NCBI RefSeq assembly: GCF_000949425.1
Contig: NZ_CP010976.1
Coordinates: forward strand, 3,100,001-3,164,000
Length of the DNA: 64,000 bases
Direction: 5' to 3'
Source of the DNA: Paenibacillus sp. IHBB 10380
GTDB lineage: Bacteria; Bacillota; Bacilli; Paenibacillales; Paenibacillaceae
Shown: in pieces, positions 1-11,203 of the stretch
How positions within the stretch are numbered: the stretch's first letter is position 1
Layout: each line of letters starts with the position of its first letter
Made by a program: the position numbers and the translations under genes
The notes under the pieces: model-generated
What the model was told of the DNA's origin: nothing
Databases searched by the model: none
Seen by the model: the letters and a program-made list of their open reading frames with translations, nothing else

Positions 1-1044
1 CTCTCGGCATAACAACTCATATTCTTCTTTTTTTCGCTCACAAAAGGCAAGCAAATCCGTTGGTGCAAAACAAAGGACATAATCGGGCGTGTCAATTTTA
101 TTCAAAAACAACAGTTCCGTCAGCAGCTTGTCGGCACGCTGTGTGTTATTCCTGATGGTTAACAAGTATTTTTCCAGCCGTTCCGGATGGCGCGCACCGC
201 TCTCGATCAAATTATCTGCATGTCCCTGAATGATCGTAAGCGGTGTCCGCAGATCATGCGCGATGGCTGCAATCATATCGCGTCTTTCCTGTTCCAGATT
301 CCATTCTCGCATCAATGATTGCTCCAGCGCTTTCCTCATCTCTTCAAAGGCATCCGCGAGCTCTGTCAGCTCCTTAGAACCGCACGCTCCCGCTACGGAG
401 AAATTCAGATCGTTCTGTTGAATCCGTCTCGCTCCCCCGATAATCCGGGCGATAGACGGTTCAAGTCTTTTTCCTAATCTTCTCGCGAAAATAAATGCAA
501 ACAAGACGATAAAAAGGAACGGCGCAATCAAACTACTCAATATGAGAACAACAAGCAGCCACTTTCCAGGGTTATTGGAAGACACACTTAAGCTGTATCG
601 CAGAACAAGCATGCCTTTAAGCTGTTTTTGAGAATTGAGAATGGGATAGAACTTGATATATTTCCCGCCCTGTTTTTCAATTGTGTTTAGCTTGCTGGGC
701 ACATCTTCTGGGTTCTTGACAAATGATTGCCCCTTCCAACCGTAGACAATTTGTCCCTTAAGATTAATGATTTGATATTGGATGCCTTTCGTCGGAATGA
801 CCCGTTCCAGCGCTTCCTGCATATGAGGAGATAACAAGGTGTCTTTTTGCTTATCCACATAATTTAGAATCCGAGGGATTTTCTGTTCGTAATAATTGGC
901 TGGGAAAATGCTCTTGTCCGTCTGGTTTATCGAAATATAGAGCGTACTGCCCCACACCAACGCCGAACATAAAAGACTAAAAAATAAAACGAGGGCAAAT
1001 GCACTCATAAACTGCCTGCGCAGCGGTCGTCTGCTTGTCTTCAC
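1..1044 (-). CDS. Sensor histidine kinase, C-terminus cut off by window edge
   Basis: Membrane sensor kinase partner of the adjacent response regulator. Reading the minus strand from a GTG at 1044 gives a protein beginning VKTSRRPLRRQF, one N-terminal membrane segment (LVLFFSLLCSALVW), an extracytoplasmic region, a second membrane segment, a HAMP-like linker and a phospho-acceptor box HDLRTPLTI near residue 260. The HATPase region continues past base 1 and is only partly present. The GTG start overlaps the stop of the regulator gene (GTGA, 4 bp), so the two genes are translationally coupled. GTG was chosen because of this overlap and because it precedes the first membrane segment. The signal sensed is not evident. 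The neighbouring erythromycin-esterase gene lies upstream of a terminator and need not be a target. Confidence 0.85.
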   Translation of the reverse strand, partial: MKTSRRPLRRQFMSAFALVLFFSLLCSALVWGSTLYISINQTDKSIFPANYYEQKIPRILNYVDKQKDTLLSPHMQEALERVIPTKGIQYQIINLKGQIVYGWKGQSFVKNPEDVPSKLNTIEKQGGKYIKFYPILNSQKQLKGMLVLRYSLSVSSNNPGKWLLVVLILSSLIAPFLFIVLFAFIFARRLGKRLEPSIARIIGGARRIQQNDLNFSVAGACGSKELTELADAFEEMRKALEQSLMREWNLEQERRDMIAAIAHDLRTPLTIIQGHADNLIESGARHPERLEKYLLTIRNNTQRADKLLTELLFLNKIDTPDYVLCFAPTDLLAFCERKKEEYELLCRE

Positions 1045-1727
1045 TTTCTTTCGAATTTGTATCCTACCCCCCATACCGTAGCAACAAATGTCATCTCAGG
1101 TGCAGCCGACGCCAGCTTCGCCCGAATGTTTTTGATATGTTCTGTGATAGTGGCCGAGTCGCCCTCCGCATCGTATCCCCATATTTTTTCATAAATTTGT
1201 TCCCGGGAGAATACTTGATTGGGATGCATAAAGAGAAGCCGAAACAATTCGAATTCCCGATGGGTCAGAGGAATAAGAATGTTCTGATAAAATAACTGTA
1301 GGCTATCCAGGTCGATCGTGAGATCGCCGTGATGCAGCAGCTTAGGCTGATGTTCGAAGTGGTTCCTTTGCTCACGACGGAGATGTGCCTGAATTCTCGC
1401 TTTCAATTCTTTCATGCTGAAAGGTTTGACGATATAGTCATCTCCGCCAACAGCGAGTCCCCGAATACGATCTACTTCGTCGGAACGTGCGCTTAAGAAC
1501 AAAATAGGGCATGTTACCCGATTTCGTATGGCTTGACACACTTCGAACCCATCCAGATAAGGCATCATAATATCAAGAATGATCAGATCGGGTTTTTCTC
1601 CGAGTCTATCGAACACTTCCTTGCCGTCATAAGCAACCCGCACCTCGTAACCTTCATCCTGCAGCGCATCGCGCATAAACTCTACGATTTCCTTCTCATC
1701 GTCGGCAATCAATATCTTTTCTCTCAT
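1041..1727 (-). CDS. OmpR/PhoB-family response regulator
   Basis: Two-component DNA-binding regulator. The receiver domain starts ILIADDEKE (acidic pocket), has the phospho-acceptor Asp in LIILDIMMP near residue 52 and the conserved Lys in IVKPF. The C-terminal winged-helix DNA-binding domain ends in the family pattern WGVGYKFE. An in-frame ORF extends to 1811. I chose the ATG at 1727 because it places ILIADDE at residues 4-10, as usual for the family, and is preceded by AAAGGA. The longer start would add 28 residues lying across a terminator hairpin. Length (228 aa) is normal. It overlaps the downstream kinase gene by 4 bp. Target genes are unknown. Confidence 0.9.
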   Translation of the reverse strand: MREKILIADDEKEIVEFMRDALQDEGYEVRVAYDGKEVFDRLGEKPDLIILDIMMPYLDGFEVCQAIRNRVTCPILFLSARSDEVDRIRGLAVGGDDYIVKPFSMKELKARIQAHLRREQRNHFEHQPKLLHHGDLTIDLDSLQLFYQNILIPLTHREFELFRLLFMHPNQVFSREQIYEKIWGYDAEGDSATITEHIKNIRAKLASAAPEMTFVATVWGVGYKFERK

Positions 1728-1793
1728 CTCGCCTGTATCCTTTCTGGTCTTCCCATCTATAAAATTCATTTTACCTGCTTGCGTGCTAAAAAT

Positions 1794-1845
1794 CCCCCTG
1801 AAGTGAAACATACAGTTGATTGCTGTACGTGTCCACTTCAGGGGG
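1794..1845 (-). terminator. Strong hairpin terminator upstream of the response regulator
   Basis: CCCCCTGAAGTG (1794-1805) pairs perfectly with CACTTCAGGGGG (1834-1845), and the inner part also pairs (ACAG/CTGT). Read on the minus strand, the stem is followed by ATTTTTAG. It probably ends transcription from the erythromycin-esterase gene, whose stop lies about 220 bp upstream, and insulates the two-component system. The stretch 1846-2061 holds nothing else I recognise. Confidence 0.75.
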
Positions 1846-2061
1846 AGGGATTAAACTTGCGGATGTAGCCCTTACTTCATATCGCTAAGCCGACGTAGGG
1901 TCCGAACTCAGCTGAACTGTCCGATTCTGCGCTGTTCCCACATATCAAAGCGAATCGATTGCCGTAAAATATTACTTTTCGCTCTATTTATCCTCATCGT
2001 ATCATTTGAAAGAAGAAGTTTTGACGCAGCTTTGGGACTCAAGCAATTGGGAGCTACATTG

Positions 2062-3432
2062 TTAGAACTTCGTAGTCGGCTCCTTTACTTTATCGAAGAC
2101 GATAATGCCGTCATACTGTTCTTTAGGAACAAACCTCATCGACATCGGTGCAATGATCTCGGATGTCATTCCGTCTTCGGCAGCATAAATCGGCTTGAAC
2201 ATCCAAGCGTTATTTTTATTCGATGACTTGTGCTTGGATAAATCGGCGAATGCAACCTTATAACCGCTTTGCATGATCAGATGTTCTAAGCTTCCCTTCG
2301 GCATAGGCTTGATATCGAAGAGCTTCTGAGTCGAGATCGTACTCGCCTTTCCGCTATTCATATACAGACCGATCACATATTCCTTATCTTTAAGCTTTTT
2401 CTGAAGCAGTTCCCCCATGCTCGTGAAGCTGTTTATCCATTTTCCCTGTTCTTTCGTAGCGATTTTGGAAGTGTTCTTCGCAAGATGGTCGTTATGCGCC
2501 CATAAAATCACTTTTTTGCCTGGATACATCACTTTCATTAACCACTCTACGTTATCAGCCATGATACGATCTCTGAATTCATAACTTTCCTTAGTACCGT
2601 ACATCCCCATTTCGATAAACTTGATGCGATCTCCCAGCGTTTTCACAGCGATATCAACCATATGAGGATTTTTCGGATATGCCGCCGTGAGCTGTTCCTT
2701 GTTATCTTGAATAAACTGAATCAATGCCTTGTATTTCGGTTCGTATTCATCCTTAACTTTCTTAATTTCCTTCTTGGCTTGGGGGTTATTATCGAAGTCT
2801 AGGCCATATTTGTTAATGACGGTATAGAAATCAGTAATCCCTTGCATTTCAAAATGGAAATAATCCTGACCCTGATCCTTATCTACCTTTGAAATCCAAT
2901 TCGCGATAAATTGCGTTAAATGCCCCGATGTAAACTGCATATCATAGCCCGCAAGGTACAAGGGCTTGTCCGACTTATGCTGCTTCTTAATATAATCGAA
3001 CAAACCAAGCGTCTCTTTGGAATGCCATATTGGAAAAATAGAGCGCTCCATCATTTCTTTAGAAGTCAAAGACCCGGCATTTTCATAGGTAGCGAAGGAA
3101 TCGCCAAGCCCCGACTCAAAAGCAATAACATCAAAATCAAGCTCTTCATGCAAATATTTGATCAGCCTTGTTTTGATACTACTGTATTCTGCGACGCGAT
3201 GGAAGTTCTCACCGAGACTAACGACGGTTTTATCCTTCAGTATAGGTTTTAGAAACGCTAAATCCTTGTAATCCTCTGAAGTTAGAGATTTAATTTCTTG
3301 AATATTCTGTTTGAGTTCTGTGTTCTTTTGCGAGGTCGCAGAGACATTTACCGGCGACAATAATAGAGAAATTGCCAGCCCCACTGCCATAACGCCTGTA
3401 AATCGTTTGGTTGTATTCTTGGTTGCATTCAT
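2062..3432 (-). CDS. Secreted erythromycin-esterase family protein
   Basis: Member of the erythromycin esterase (Ere) superfamily (PF05139). Characterised members open the macrolactone ring; many chromosomal homologues have unknown substrates. Visible features: a cleavable signal peptide (VMAVGLAISLLLSPVNVSA), the N-terminal block SLGENFHRVAEYSSIK with the conserved Glu and His, FESGLGDS, and the WAHNDHLAKN block that carries another conserved His. The start at 3432 follows AAGGAGG with a 10-base spacer; an in-frame ATG further upstream at 3495 lacks a ribosome site and would mask the signal peptide. Length 456 aa. Export is unusual for resistance-type Ere enzymes, which are cytoplasmic, so resistance should not be assumed. 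Monocistronic, ended by the hairpin at 1794-1845. Confidence 0.8.
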   Translation of the reverse strand: MNATKNTTKRFTGVMAVGLAISLLLSPVNVSATSQKNTELKQNIQEIKSLTSEDYKDLAFLKPILKDKTVVSLGENFHRVAEYSSIKTRLIKYLHEELDFDVIAFESGLGDSFATYENAGSLTSKEMMERSIFPIWHSKETLGLFDYIKKQHKSDKPLYLAGYDMQFTSGHLTQFIANWISKVDKDQGQDYFHFEMQGITDFYTVINKYGLDFDNNPQAKKEIKKVKDEYEPKYKALIQFIQDNKEQLTAAYPKNPHMVDIAVKTLGDRIKFIEMGMYGTKESYEFRDRIMADNVEWLMKVMYPGKKVILWAHNDHLAKNTSKIATKEQGKWINSFTSMGELLQKKLKDKEYVIGLYMNSGKASTISTQKLFDIKPMPKGSLEHLIMQSGYKVAFADLSKHKSSNKNNAWMFKPIYAAEDGMTSEIIAPMSMRFVPKEQYDGIIVFDKVKEPTTKF

Positions 3433-3635
3433 TAATCGTTTTCCTCCTTCTAAACCATTGAATCGTTCTCTTTTACTGCTCAACCATCGTAACAAGAACT
3501 TCTAAGGAATTTATAAAGACAAGAATAAACGACCTCGTCGTCCATTTTCTTATTTATGATAGAAATGATTCCGTGCCTAAGACAATATTTTCTCCGAAGA
3601 TTACCAATTCAAAATGTAATTGTAAATCAAGAAAG

Positions 3636-3683
3636 AAGAATGGATAGAGTCTTCAGATAACATCTGATTCTCTATCCATTCTT
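3636..3683 (-). terminator. Bidirectional terminator at the end of the siderophore operon
   Basis: A perfect 14-bp inverted repeat (arms 3636-3649 and 3670-3683, AAGAATGGATAGAG and its complement) with a second inner stem TCAGA/TCTGA. T-rich sequence follows on both strands. It lies about 100 bp after the mbtH stop. A near-identical hairpin occurs at 50718-50763. Confidence 0.75.
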
Positions 3684-3782
3684 TTTACATAGATACAATG
3701 TGTAATATTATATGGAGTTCTTATCGCAACTTCCTTAGGTTTATATCAGACATCCATCGACACTCGCCTTCAACACACTCTA

Positions 3783-3977
3783 CTATAGTAAGCTCTTTGG
3801 TCGCATATCAGTCCATTGCGAGTTGATGTGGTCTAGACACCCCTGACGACTGTCTTGTTCATAGACAACGATCCATCCAGCTGGAATCTGGGCAAAGGCA
3901 GGCCACAGTGAATACTGGCCTTCGTCATTCACTAGTACTACGTAAATGCCGTCGGTGTTCTCAAAAGGATTGGTCAT
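3783..3977 (-). CDS. mbtH: MbtH-like protein, NRPS adenylation chaperone
   Basis: Small (64 aa) MbtH-family protein. Members bind NRPS adenylation domains and are needed for their solubility or activity. Family hallmarks are visible: NPFEN at the N-terminus, the run EGQYSLWP, the P-x-GW motif (IPAGW) and a C-terminal W followed by DMRP. The gene is last in the dhb operon and its start overlaps the end of dhbF by 17 bp, with its own AGGAGGG site inside the dhbF coding end. That arrangement supports a dedicated partner role for DhbF. Confidence 0.92.
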   Translation of the reverse strand: MTNPFENTDGIYVVLVNDEGQYSLWPAFAQIPAGWIVVYEQDSRQGCLDHINSQWTDMRPKSLL

Positions 3978-6900
3978 AGATTATTTCCCTCCTATGCAAT
4001 TGTGTATCGGAACTTTTCATTCCGTTTAGCTTAGCTACGAGTACACGCCCAATTTCAGCAAGTGGTTCCGGCTGACACAGATCCTTGTGTCGACAATCAA
4101 TATCATACTGCTCGATCTGTCCATCGATATAAGGGTTCCAAGTTTCCGGAGCGATCGGATCGAACCAGTCTGGTATGACAGTGGATCTGAAGAACAGCAG
4201 ATCCCCATGATATCGTTTCGGAACGAAACTCCCCAAAATGCGAACCGAATTCACGTATGTCTCTTTAAGATTTAGAATGGTTGACTCCTCAAGGCTCGCT
4301 AATGCACTACCGTCACTACGAAGGATTTCAATTGCGCTGTTCATATCTAGTGGTTTGTCTCCCATACTATCTGGGTCGTAACCGCCCAAGGCCAGTAGAG
4401 CAATTAACGCTTCCTGCTCGTCAGGACCACCCCTTAGAGGCAAGAAGTGACTCGGATAAGCATCTAGCATCACAAGAAGTGAAATCACTTCATCTTCATT
4501 TTGAAGCTGGACAGCTATAGCCTGCGCGACATTACCTCCGAGTGACCAACCTAGCAAATGGTAAGGGCCTGTCGGTTGCACCGAGCGGATGTGATGAATA
4601 TAATCTGCTGCCATTTCCTCCAATGTGTTAGGCAGATCCTCCGATTGACCGATACCACGAGCCTGTAATCCATAGATCGGATAATCTGTTCCCAGTGACT
4701 TCATCAGCCCCGCATAACACCAACTGAGTCCACCCGCAGGATGCACGCAAAACAATGGGATATTCTCTCCCTTGGTTCTAAGCGGTAGCAACACATTCAA
4801 TGCCCCTTGACTCCCTTGGCTGTTACCCAATTCGAGTCGCTCAACTAGACCCGCAACGTTTGGAGCCTCGAAGAGGTTACCAATACTAAGTTCGACACCA
4901 AGAGCTTCACGAATACGACTCATAAGACGAACTGCAAGAAGGGAATGACCACCAAGATCGAAGAATCCGTCATCAATACCGACTCGTGACAAACCAAGAA
5001 CTTCGGCAAATAAATCGCATACAATCTCTTCTTGTGGAGTTCTAGGTCCCCGCCCTGTAACTGCTATGGTGAGATCTGGTGCAGGCAACGCCTTACGATC
5101 AAGCTTGCCGTTCGATGTCAATGGTAAATCAGCGACCACTACGAAAGTGGACGGAACCATGTAATCAGGCAGACTGCTAGCAACATACCTTCGGAGTTCT
5201 GCCGACTCTAAGCTAACATCCGAGACAGGTACGATATAAGCAACCAGACGCTTATCCCCTGGCTGGTCTTCTCGAACGACCACCGCGACCTGTGTCACGT
5301 TAGGATGTCTTGCAAATACAGCCTCAATCTCTCCTAATTCGATCCGAAATCCACGGATCTTTACTTGGTAATCAGCACGTCCGAAGTAATCCAAAGTACC
5401 GTCCAGAAGCCAGCGGGCAAGATCACCCGTTCGATACATTCGTGTACCCGGCGGACCAAATGGGTCTGCGACGAAACGGTCTGCCGTCAAGTCCGGTCGT
5501 CCTAAATATCCACGCGCCAACCCAGCACCTGCAACATACATTTCTCCCATCACACCCGGTGGAACCGGCTGTAGAATAGCATCCAACACATAGATCCGAA
5601 GATCCGGTATACCTCGGCCGATAAGACTGTTGGAACTCAGACCCGCACTTTGCCGATCAAGTGCATTATAGGTGACATGCACCGTCGTCTCTGTAATGCC
5701 ATACATGTTAATCAGCGTTGGAGCATTGTCAGGATGTCGATCATACCATTCTTCAAGGCGTCCAAGCTCTAAAGCTTCACCACCGAAAATAACATAACGC
5801 AAAGATAAGCTCTGTCCAAGATCGGGATTCTCCCTATCCGCTTGCATCAATTGATAGAACGCCGACGGCGTTTGGTTCAGAATGGTCACGCCCTCTTTTA
5901 CAAGCAAATGCAAGAACTCTGCGGGTGATCGACTGATTTCATGGGGCACTATGATCAGACGACCGCCATGCAAGAGCGGACCCCATATTTCCCAAACGGA
6001 GAAATCGAAAGCATAGGAATGAAACATAGTCCAGACATCATCCGCACAGAAATGGAACCCCTGCTCCGTTGATGCAAACAATCGAACGACGTTCTGATGC
6101 GGTATGACTACGCCTTTCGGTTTACCTGTAGAGCCAGAAGTATAAATGACATAGGCAGGATGAAGAGGCAACAATGGCTTGATCCGATCAGCATCTCTTG
6201 GATCGGTACTCGGGTACTGCCCCAATCTATTGACTGTTTCTGACTCATCGACCACGATCAGTGGCATATCCGTATTCACGCGTAGCTTGAAAGCAACCTG
6301 TGTATTCGTAACGATGCATGCAGGATCCGTGTCGCTGAGCATGAAAGCAACTCTGTCAGCTGGATAGTCTGGATCTAGAGGTACATATGCTGCGCCAGCC
6401 TTGAGTACGGCCAGTATTCCCACGATCATCTCCACAGATCTCGGCAACGCCAAAGCCACAAGACAATCTGGTCCCACACCTTGAGCTATCAGCAGATGCG
6501 CAAGACAGTTCGCGCGTCTATTTAATTCCGTATAACTCAATGAGATACCCTCATACATCACAGCAGTAGCGTTAGGACTATGGGTAACTTGCACCTCGAA
6601 CAGTTCAGCAACAGTCGATTGTGGCACCACATCATGAGCAGTCTCATTCCACTCCTCAATAATCTTTTGCCGTTCTTCAGGTGCAAGAATCTCTAAACAT
6701 CCGATCGCTTGATCAGGTTCAGCTACTGCAGCCTCCAACATCCGCAGCAGACGATCCGCTAACGCTTCGACAGTATCCCGCTTAAATATATCACTGCTAT
6801 ATTCGAGTAAACCGTCGATCCCAGCAGGTGAGCCATCCACTGTGCGATGCTCACGAAGTTCCAGAGTAAGATCGAACTTCGCTGCACCTACACTGTTGAT

Positions 6901-9900
6901 CTCAAGGTGGGTTGTGAGATCAGGCAGATCCAAAGTCGCTTCGGACGTGTTCTGGAACGCCAACATAACCTGAAATAATGGATGCCTAGAACGGGAGCGG
7001 ATTGGATTGAGAACCTCAACAAGCCGTTCAAAGGGTACGTCTTGATGTTCATAGGCAGCAAGATCAACCTCACGAACTCTGCCTAGAAGCTCCCGGAAAC
7101 TTGGATCTCCAGACGTGTCGGTACGTAGCACTAACGTGTTTACAAATAAACCGACGAGGTCATCCAATGCGTCATCGCTACGTCCAGCGATTGGACTACC
7201 CATCGGAATGTCGGTACCTGCACCGAGTCGAGTGAGTAGAGCAGCAAGTCCAGACTGTAACACCATGAACAGGCTTGCTTTGCTGTCACGAGCGAGATCT
7301 AATAGGCGACGGTGTAGATCTGGGTCAATACGGAAATCAATGGTATCACCAATATAGCTAATCGCCGCTGGACGCGGATAGTCGGTAGGCAATTCCAACT
7401 GATCCGGAAGACTCTTCAGTGTCTTGGTCCAGAATTCGAGTTGCCTTGCAATTAGACTCTCCGAATCACTCTCACTACCCAGCAATTGGTGCTGCCAGAG
7501 TGCATAATCAGCATATTGCACTTTCAGCGGCGACCATGTTTTCTCTTCCCCCTTACATCGTGCGGTGTAAGCAGTAGTAAGATCACGGGCCAGCGGAGTC
7601 AGTGACCAACCATCACCAATGATATGGTGCAACAGTAGTAACAGCACATATTCGTTCGATCCAAGTACGAATAGCTGAGCTCGAATGGCAGGTTCAGTTG
7701 CGAGGTCGAAACTGTGACGTACAGCGGCAGCGAGAGCTTCGGGTAGTTCGTTCTCAGTCATCTTAACAACGATTAACTCAGGCTCTACCAGTGCTGCATC
7801 CATGACGAGTTGATGTGACGTGCCTGATTTCTCTGGGAAAATGGTGCGTAGTGTCTCATGCCGATCAACTACATCACGTAGGGCGGCCTGCAGTGCTTCC
7901 CTATTTAGTTCGCCAGTCATATGCGCAACAAGTGGAATGTTGTAGGTCGGGCTTGGCCCCTCTAGACAGTGCAAGAACCACAATCGTTGCTGGGCAAAGG
8001 AAAGCGGAACCTCTTCTGGTCGTAAAGCAATCGGCATAACAGCCGGACGGGCAATCTGAGCTTGGTCTAGTCGTTTAACCAAACCAGCGACGGTTGGAGC
8101 TTCAAATAAATTGCCAATGCCTAATTCAACAGCAAGAGCCTCGCGAATTCGGATCATTAGACGGGAAGCGAGTAGAGAATGTCCACCCAATTCGAAGAAA
8201 TCATCATCAATTCCTACATAGGGTAAACCTAGAACCTCAGAGAACAGATCACATAGAATCTCCTCCTGAGGAGTTCTGGGCCCCCGCCCCTTCACAGTCA
8301 CAGTAAGATCAGGAGTGGGTAATGCCTTGCGATCTAGTTTGCCATTAGGTGTTAGCGGTAACTCTGTAATCATCATAAATGCCGACGGTACCATATAATC
8401 AGGAAGACTGCTGGCAACATGTTGGCGAAGTTCGGCCGACTCGGGACTAGCTTCCTCGGATGGAACGACATAAGCCACTAGACGTTGCTCCCCTGGTTGA
8501 TCCTCACGAACAACAACTACAACTTGTGCCACACCCTGATGTTGGGAAAGTACAGCCTCAATCTCACCTAATTCGATCCGAAAACCGCGAATCTTGATCT
8601 GATGATCAGCACGGCCTGCATAATCTATAGAACCGTCCGCCAGCCACCGAGCTAGATCCCCTGTGCGATACATCCGCGTACCAGGCTGTCCAAACGGATT
8701 AGCAACAAAGCGCTCCGCAGTCAAATCTGGCCGCTTCAAATAACCACGAGCCAATCCAGCACCCGCAATATAAAGATCCCCTACCACTCCGGGTGGAACA
8801 GGTTGTAAACTATCATCCAACACATAAATCTGCGTATTCCAAATCGGCCAGCCAATAGGAGATGTCCCTGCATATTCACACGGAAAAGTCACTGCGGTTG
8901 ACCATATCGTAGTCTCAGTCGGTCCATAGAGATTCGTGACTTGGCAACCAAGTTCTTGCAAAGCAAGCTTGAGACTGCTCGGGAGCGCCTCACCTCCGAC
9001 GAGCACCTTAAGGTCCCGAAGTTTGTCGGGATCATAAGCAACGAGCGCGTGCCAAAGTGTGGGTGTGGCCTGCATCATCGTGGTTCCTGTCTCTTCGATC
9101 ATCCTCGTCAGGGCTGGTGGATCCTGAATGGACACCTTCTGAGCGATGACAATACTCGCCCCACTGAGCAGAGGAAGGTATATTTCAAGCGCTGATATGT
9201 CAAATGCGACTGTCGTAACAGCCATTAGCCGATCATTTTCATGAAGTTGTAATTGGTCCTGCATGGCGAAGAGGAAATTGGTCAAGCCTTCGTTCGAGAC
9301 GATAACACCTTTAGGTTTACCTGTTGAGCCAGAAGTGTAAATGACGTAAGCCGGATGGAGAGGCAATGGAGGCGTAATTCGGTCAGCATCACTAAGATTG
9401 GTATCGGAACAACGCTTTAACTTTTCAATAGTGGTAGTGTCATCGAGTATAATCCACGGCACTTTTGTCGCTTCAGGGAATTTAGAGGCAGTCTTTGTGT
9501 TCGAGATGATACATACGGGTTCCGCGTCAGTGAGCATGTAATTGATTCGTTCAGACGGGTAATCCGGATCCAATGGTAGGTATGCCGCTCCCGTCTTAAG
9601 CACGGCCAGCAAACCAACGACCATCTCTACAGACCGAGGTAAGGCCAAAGCCACAATCTGCTCTGGTCCCACACCTTGAGTAATCAAGAAATGTGCAAGC
9701 CGATTCGCCTGACAGTTTAACTCCGCATAAGTCAGTTGTTCCCCTTCGAATAACAGAGCAGTAGCCTCAGAATTACGATCAACCTGCACCTCAAACAACG
9801 TTGATACACTCTTCTGAGAGACCACTTGCGCCGTTGTATTCCATTCTACTAATACCCGATTACTTTCATCAGGAAGGAGAAGCTTTAACCGTCCAATGGT

Positions 9901-11187
9901 CTCATGTTGATCCGTCATTGCAACAGTTTCCAAGAGGTGTAGGAATCGCCGTTGATGACCTGCAAGATCTTCAATAGAGTAAACCGCCGGATTACCATCC
10001 AGATCAATACGCAGTCCGTTACCATCGAACCTGTCATACACGTTGAAAGACAGGTCGTCCACTGGACCCGCTGAGAGATTGTGTGTCATACCACGATGAC
10101 CGGCAAAACTCAACCCATAATCAAACGGCATAATATTAATCTGCGGACCGAACAATCTCCGGTTATCACCTACTAACTTAAGGTCACGGCGCAATTCTTC
10201 GTGCCTGTACCCTTGATGACCTCGTATCTCGCTAATCTCCTGAACGACTTGTCGTACTAGTTCTACCAAGCTCATATCCGGTCTTACCGACAGGCGTAGT
10301 GGTAACAAATTCATGACCATACCGGGAATACGAAGCGAGACAGAACCTAAACGACCCATCATCGGTAATCCTAGAATGATATCCTGCGAACCTGTCATCC
10401 GGTGTAAGTAAATAGCCGTCACCGCAATCACAATATCAGGCCAAGTTGCCGATGTATGACGCGCTACCGCGTGCAATTGATTCTGGCTTGACGGTGATAG
10501 CTGTGCTGTGAGGCGCAGGAAGCTTCTTGACGTCCTCGGCGCTCGGTCCGCTAGACTTACTACTTCAGGTTCATCTACAAAGCGATCCAGCCAGAATTGG
10601 CGGTCCCGCTCAAATTGCTCTGATTGGCGATAGGTCGAATCTTCTAGCAAGATCGAACGTAAGGAACCAAAGACATCCCCTTCAAGTGACAGATTATTTA
10701 CAAGTGCCGTGTAGTTCTTGGCCACTCTCTGTGCAATAAGTGAAAATCCATATCCATCCATCACGATATGATGGATACGCTGATACCAGAAATAATGATC
10801 AGGTCCAGCCTTGAACAAAGCTTCCGTAAAGAGTGGACCTTGTGTAAGATCGACTGAACGGGCCAAATCAGCCCTCATCCATGCTTCAGCTACTTCCTGT
10901 GGATTCTGTTCTGAGCTGAGGTCGATCACATGTAGCGGCCAATCATAAGACAAGTCAAGAACCTGCCACGGCCCATCCTTATCCTCACCGAAGCGAACAT
11001 GCAGAGATTCAGTTTCCATAACAGTCTGACGTAGCGCTGTCTCGAACCGTACTCGATCAACTGGCCCTAGAATCTCTACGTACTCGCCAGTGTTATAGAT
11101 CGGGTTATCTGGATCAATCTGTTGAGCAAACCATATGCCGGACTGTGCACCTGACAAAGACCAGCGAACATCCTCACGGTCAAGCAT
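3961..11187 (-). CDS. dhbF: Dimodular NRPS DhbF (bacillibactin synthetase, Gly and Thr modules)
   Basis: Assembles the 2,3-dihydroxybenzoyl-Gly-Thr trilactone. Order in 2408 aa: condensation (HHIVMDGYG, about 138-146), adenylation 1 (YTSGSTG near 619), carrier 1 (LGGHSLL, Ser near 1002), condensation 2 (HHIIGDGWS near 1190), adenylation 2 (YTSGSTG near 1684), carrier 2 (LGGHSLL near 2081), thioesterase (GWSLGG, nucleophile near 2214). Reading the pocket residues by eye gives D-I-L-Q-L-G-L-I-W for A1, a known glycine signature, and D-F-W-N-I-G-M-V-H for A2, the threonine signature. There is no epimerase or extra module, and the length is close to B. subtilis DhbF. ATG follows AAGGAGG with 9 bases. 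It lies 16 bp after dhbB and overlaps mbtH. The substrate calls are inference from family codes. Confidence 0.95.
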   Translation of the reverse strand: MLDREDVRWSLSGAQSGIWFAQQIDPDNPIYNTGEYVEILGPVDRVRFETALRQTVMETESLHVRFGEDKDGPWQVLDLSYDWPLHVIDLSSEQNPQEVAEAWMRADLARSVDLTQGPLFTEALFKAGPDHYFWYQRIHHIVMDGYGFSLIAQRVAKNYTALVNNLSLEGDVFGSLRSILLEDSTYRQSEQFERDRQFWLDRFVDEPEVVSLADRAPRTSRSFLRLTAQLSPSSQNQLHAVARHTSATWPDIVIAVTAIYLHRMTGSQDIILGLPMMGRLGSVSLRIPGMVMNLLPLRLSVRPDMSLVELVRQVVQEISEIRGHQGYRHEELRRDLKLVGDNRRLFGPQINIMPFDYGLSFAGHRGMTHNLSAGPVDDLSFNVYDRFDGNGLRIDLDGNPAVYSIEDLAGHQRRFLHLLETVAMTDQHETIGRLKLLLPDESNRVLVEWNTTAQVVSQKSVSTLFEVQVDRNSEATALLFEGEQLTYAELNCQANRLAHFLITQGVGPEQIVALALPRSVEMVVGLLAVLKTGAAYLPLDPDYPSERINYMLTDAEPVCIISNTKTASKFPEATKVPWIILDDTTTIEKLKRCSDTNLSDADRITPPLPLHPAYVIYTSGSTGKPKGVIVSNEGLTNFLFAMQDQLQLHENDRLMAVTTVAFDISALEIYLPLLSGASIVIAQKVSIQDPPALTRMIEETGTTMMQATPTLWHALVAYDPDKLRDLKVLVGGEALPSSLKLALQELGCQVTNLYGPTETTIWSTAVTFPCEYAGTSPIGWPIWNTQIYVLDDSLQPVPPGVVGDLYIAGAGLARGYLKRPDLTAERFVANPFGQPGTRMYRTGDLARWLADGSIDYAGRADHQIKIRGFRIELGEIEAVLSQHQGVAQVVVVVREDQPGEQRLVAYVVPSEEASPESAELRQHVASSLPDYMVPSAFMMITELPLTPNGKLDRKALPTPDLTVTVKGRGPRTPQEEILCDLFSEVLGLPYVGIDDDFFELGGHSLLASRLMIRIREALAVELGIGNLFEAPTVAGLVKRLDQAQIARPAVMPIALRPEEVPLSFAQQRLWFLHCLEGPSPTYNIPLVAHMTGELNREALQAALRDVVDRHETLRTIFPEKSGTSHQLVMDAALVEPELIVVKMTENELPEALAAAVRHSFDLATEPAIRAQLFVLGSNEYVLLLLLHHIIGDGWSLTPLARDLTTAYTARCKGEEKTWSPLKVQYADYALWQHQLLGSESDSESLIARQLEFWTKTLKSLPDQLELPTDYPRPAAISYIGDTIDFRIDPDLHRRLLDLARDSKASLFMVLQSGLAALLTRLGAGTDIPMGSPIAGRSDDALDDLVGLFVNTLVLRTDTSGDPSFRELLGRVREVDLAAYEHQDVPFERLVEVLNPIRSRSRHPLFQVMLAFQNTSEATLDLPDLTTHLEINSVGAAKFDLTLELREHRTVDGSPAGIDGLLEYSSDIFKRDTVEALADRLLRMLEAAVAEPDQAIGCLEILAPEERQKIIEEWNETAHDVVPQSTVAELFEVQVTHSPNATAVMYEGISLSYTELNRRANCLAHLLIAQGVGPDCLVALALPRSVEMIVGILAVLKAGAAYVPLDPDYPADRVAFMLSDTDPACIVTNTQVAFKLRVNTDMPLIVVDESETVNRLGQYPSTDPRDADRIKPLLPLHPAYVIYTSGSTGKPKGVVIPHQNVVRLFASTEQGFHFCADDVWTMFHSYAFDFSVWEIWGPLLHGGRLIIVPHEISRSPAEFLHLLVKEGVTILNQTPSAFYQLMQADRENPDLGQSLSLRYVIFGGEALELGRLEEWYDRHPDNAPTLINMYGITETTVHVTYNALDRQSAGLSSNSLIGRGIPDLRIYVLDAILQPVPPGVMGEMYVAGAGLARGYLGRPDLTADRFVADPFGPPGTRMYRTGDLARWLLDGTLDYFGRADYQVKIRGFRIELGEIEAVFARHPNVTQVAVVVREDQPGDKRLVAYIVPVSDVSLESAELRRYVASSLPDYMVPSTFVVVADLPLTSNGKLDRKALPAPDLTIAVTGRGPRTPQEEIVCDLFAEVLGLSRVGIDDGFFDLGGHSLLAVRLMSRIREALGVELSIGNLFEAPNVAGLVERLELGNSQGSQGALNVLLPLRTKGENIPLFCVHPAGGLSWCYAGLMKSLGTDYPIYGLQARGIGQSEDLPNTLEEMAADYIHHIRSVQPTGPYHLLGWSLGGNVAQAIAVQLQNEDEVISLLVMLDAYPSHFLPLRGGPDEQEALIALLALGGYDPDSMGDKPLDMNSAIEILRSDGSALASLEESTILNLKETYVNSVRILGSFVPKRYHGDLLFFRSTVIPDWFDPIAPETWNPYIDGQIEQYDIDCRHKDLCQPEPLAEIGRVLVAKLNGMKSSDTQLHRREIIYDQSF

Positions 11188-11203
11188 CAGTATCTACCTC
11201 CTT

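Noticed and set aside
4087..11000. Several open frames of 60-90 codons on the plus strand inside the NRPS gene
   Set aside because: They are shadows of the dhbF reading frame in GC-richer DNA, without ribosome sites or recognisable motifs.
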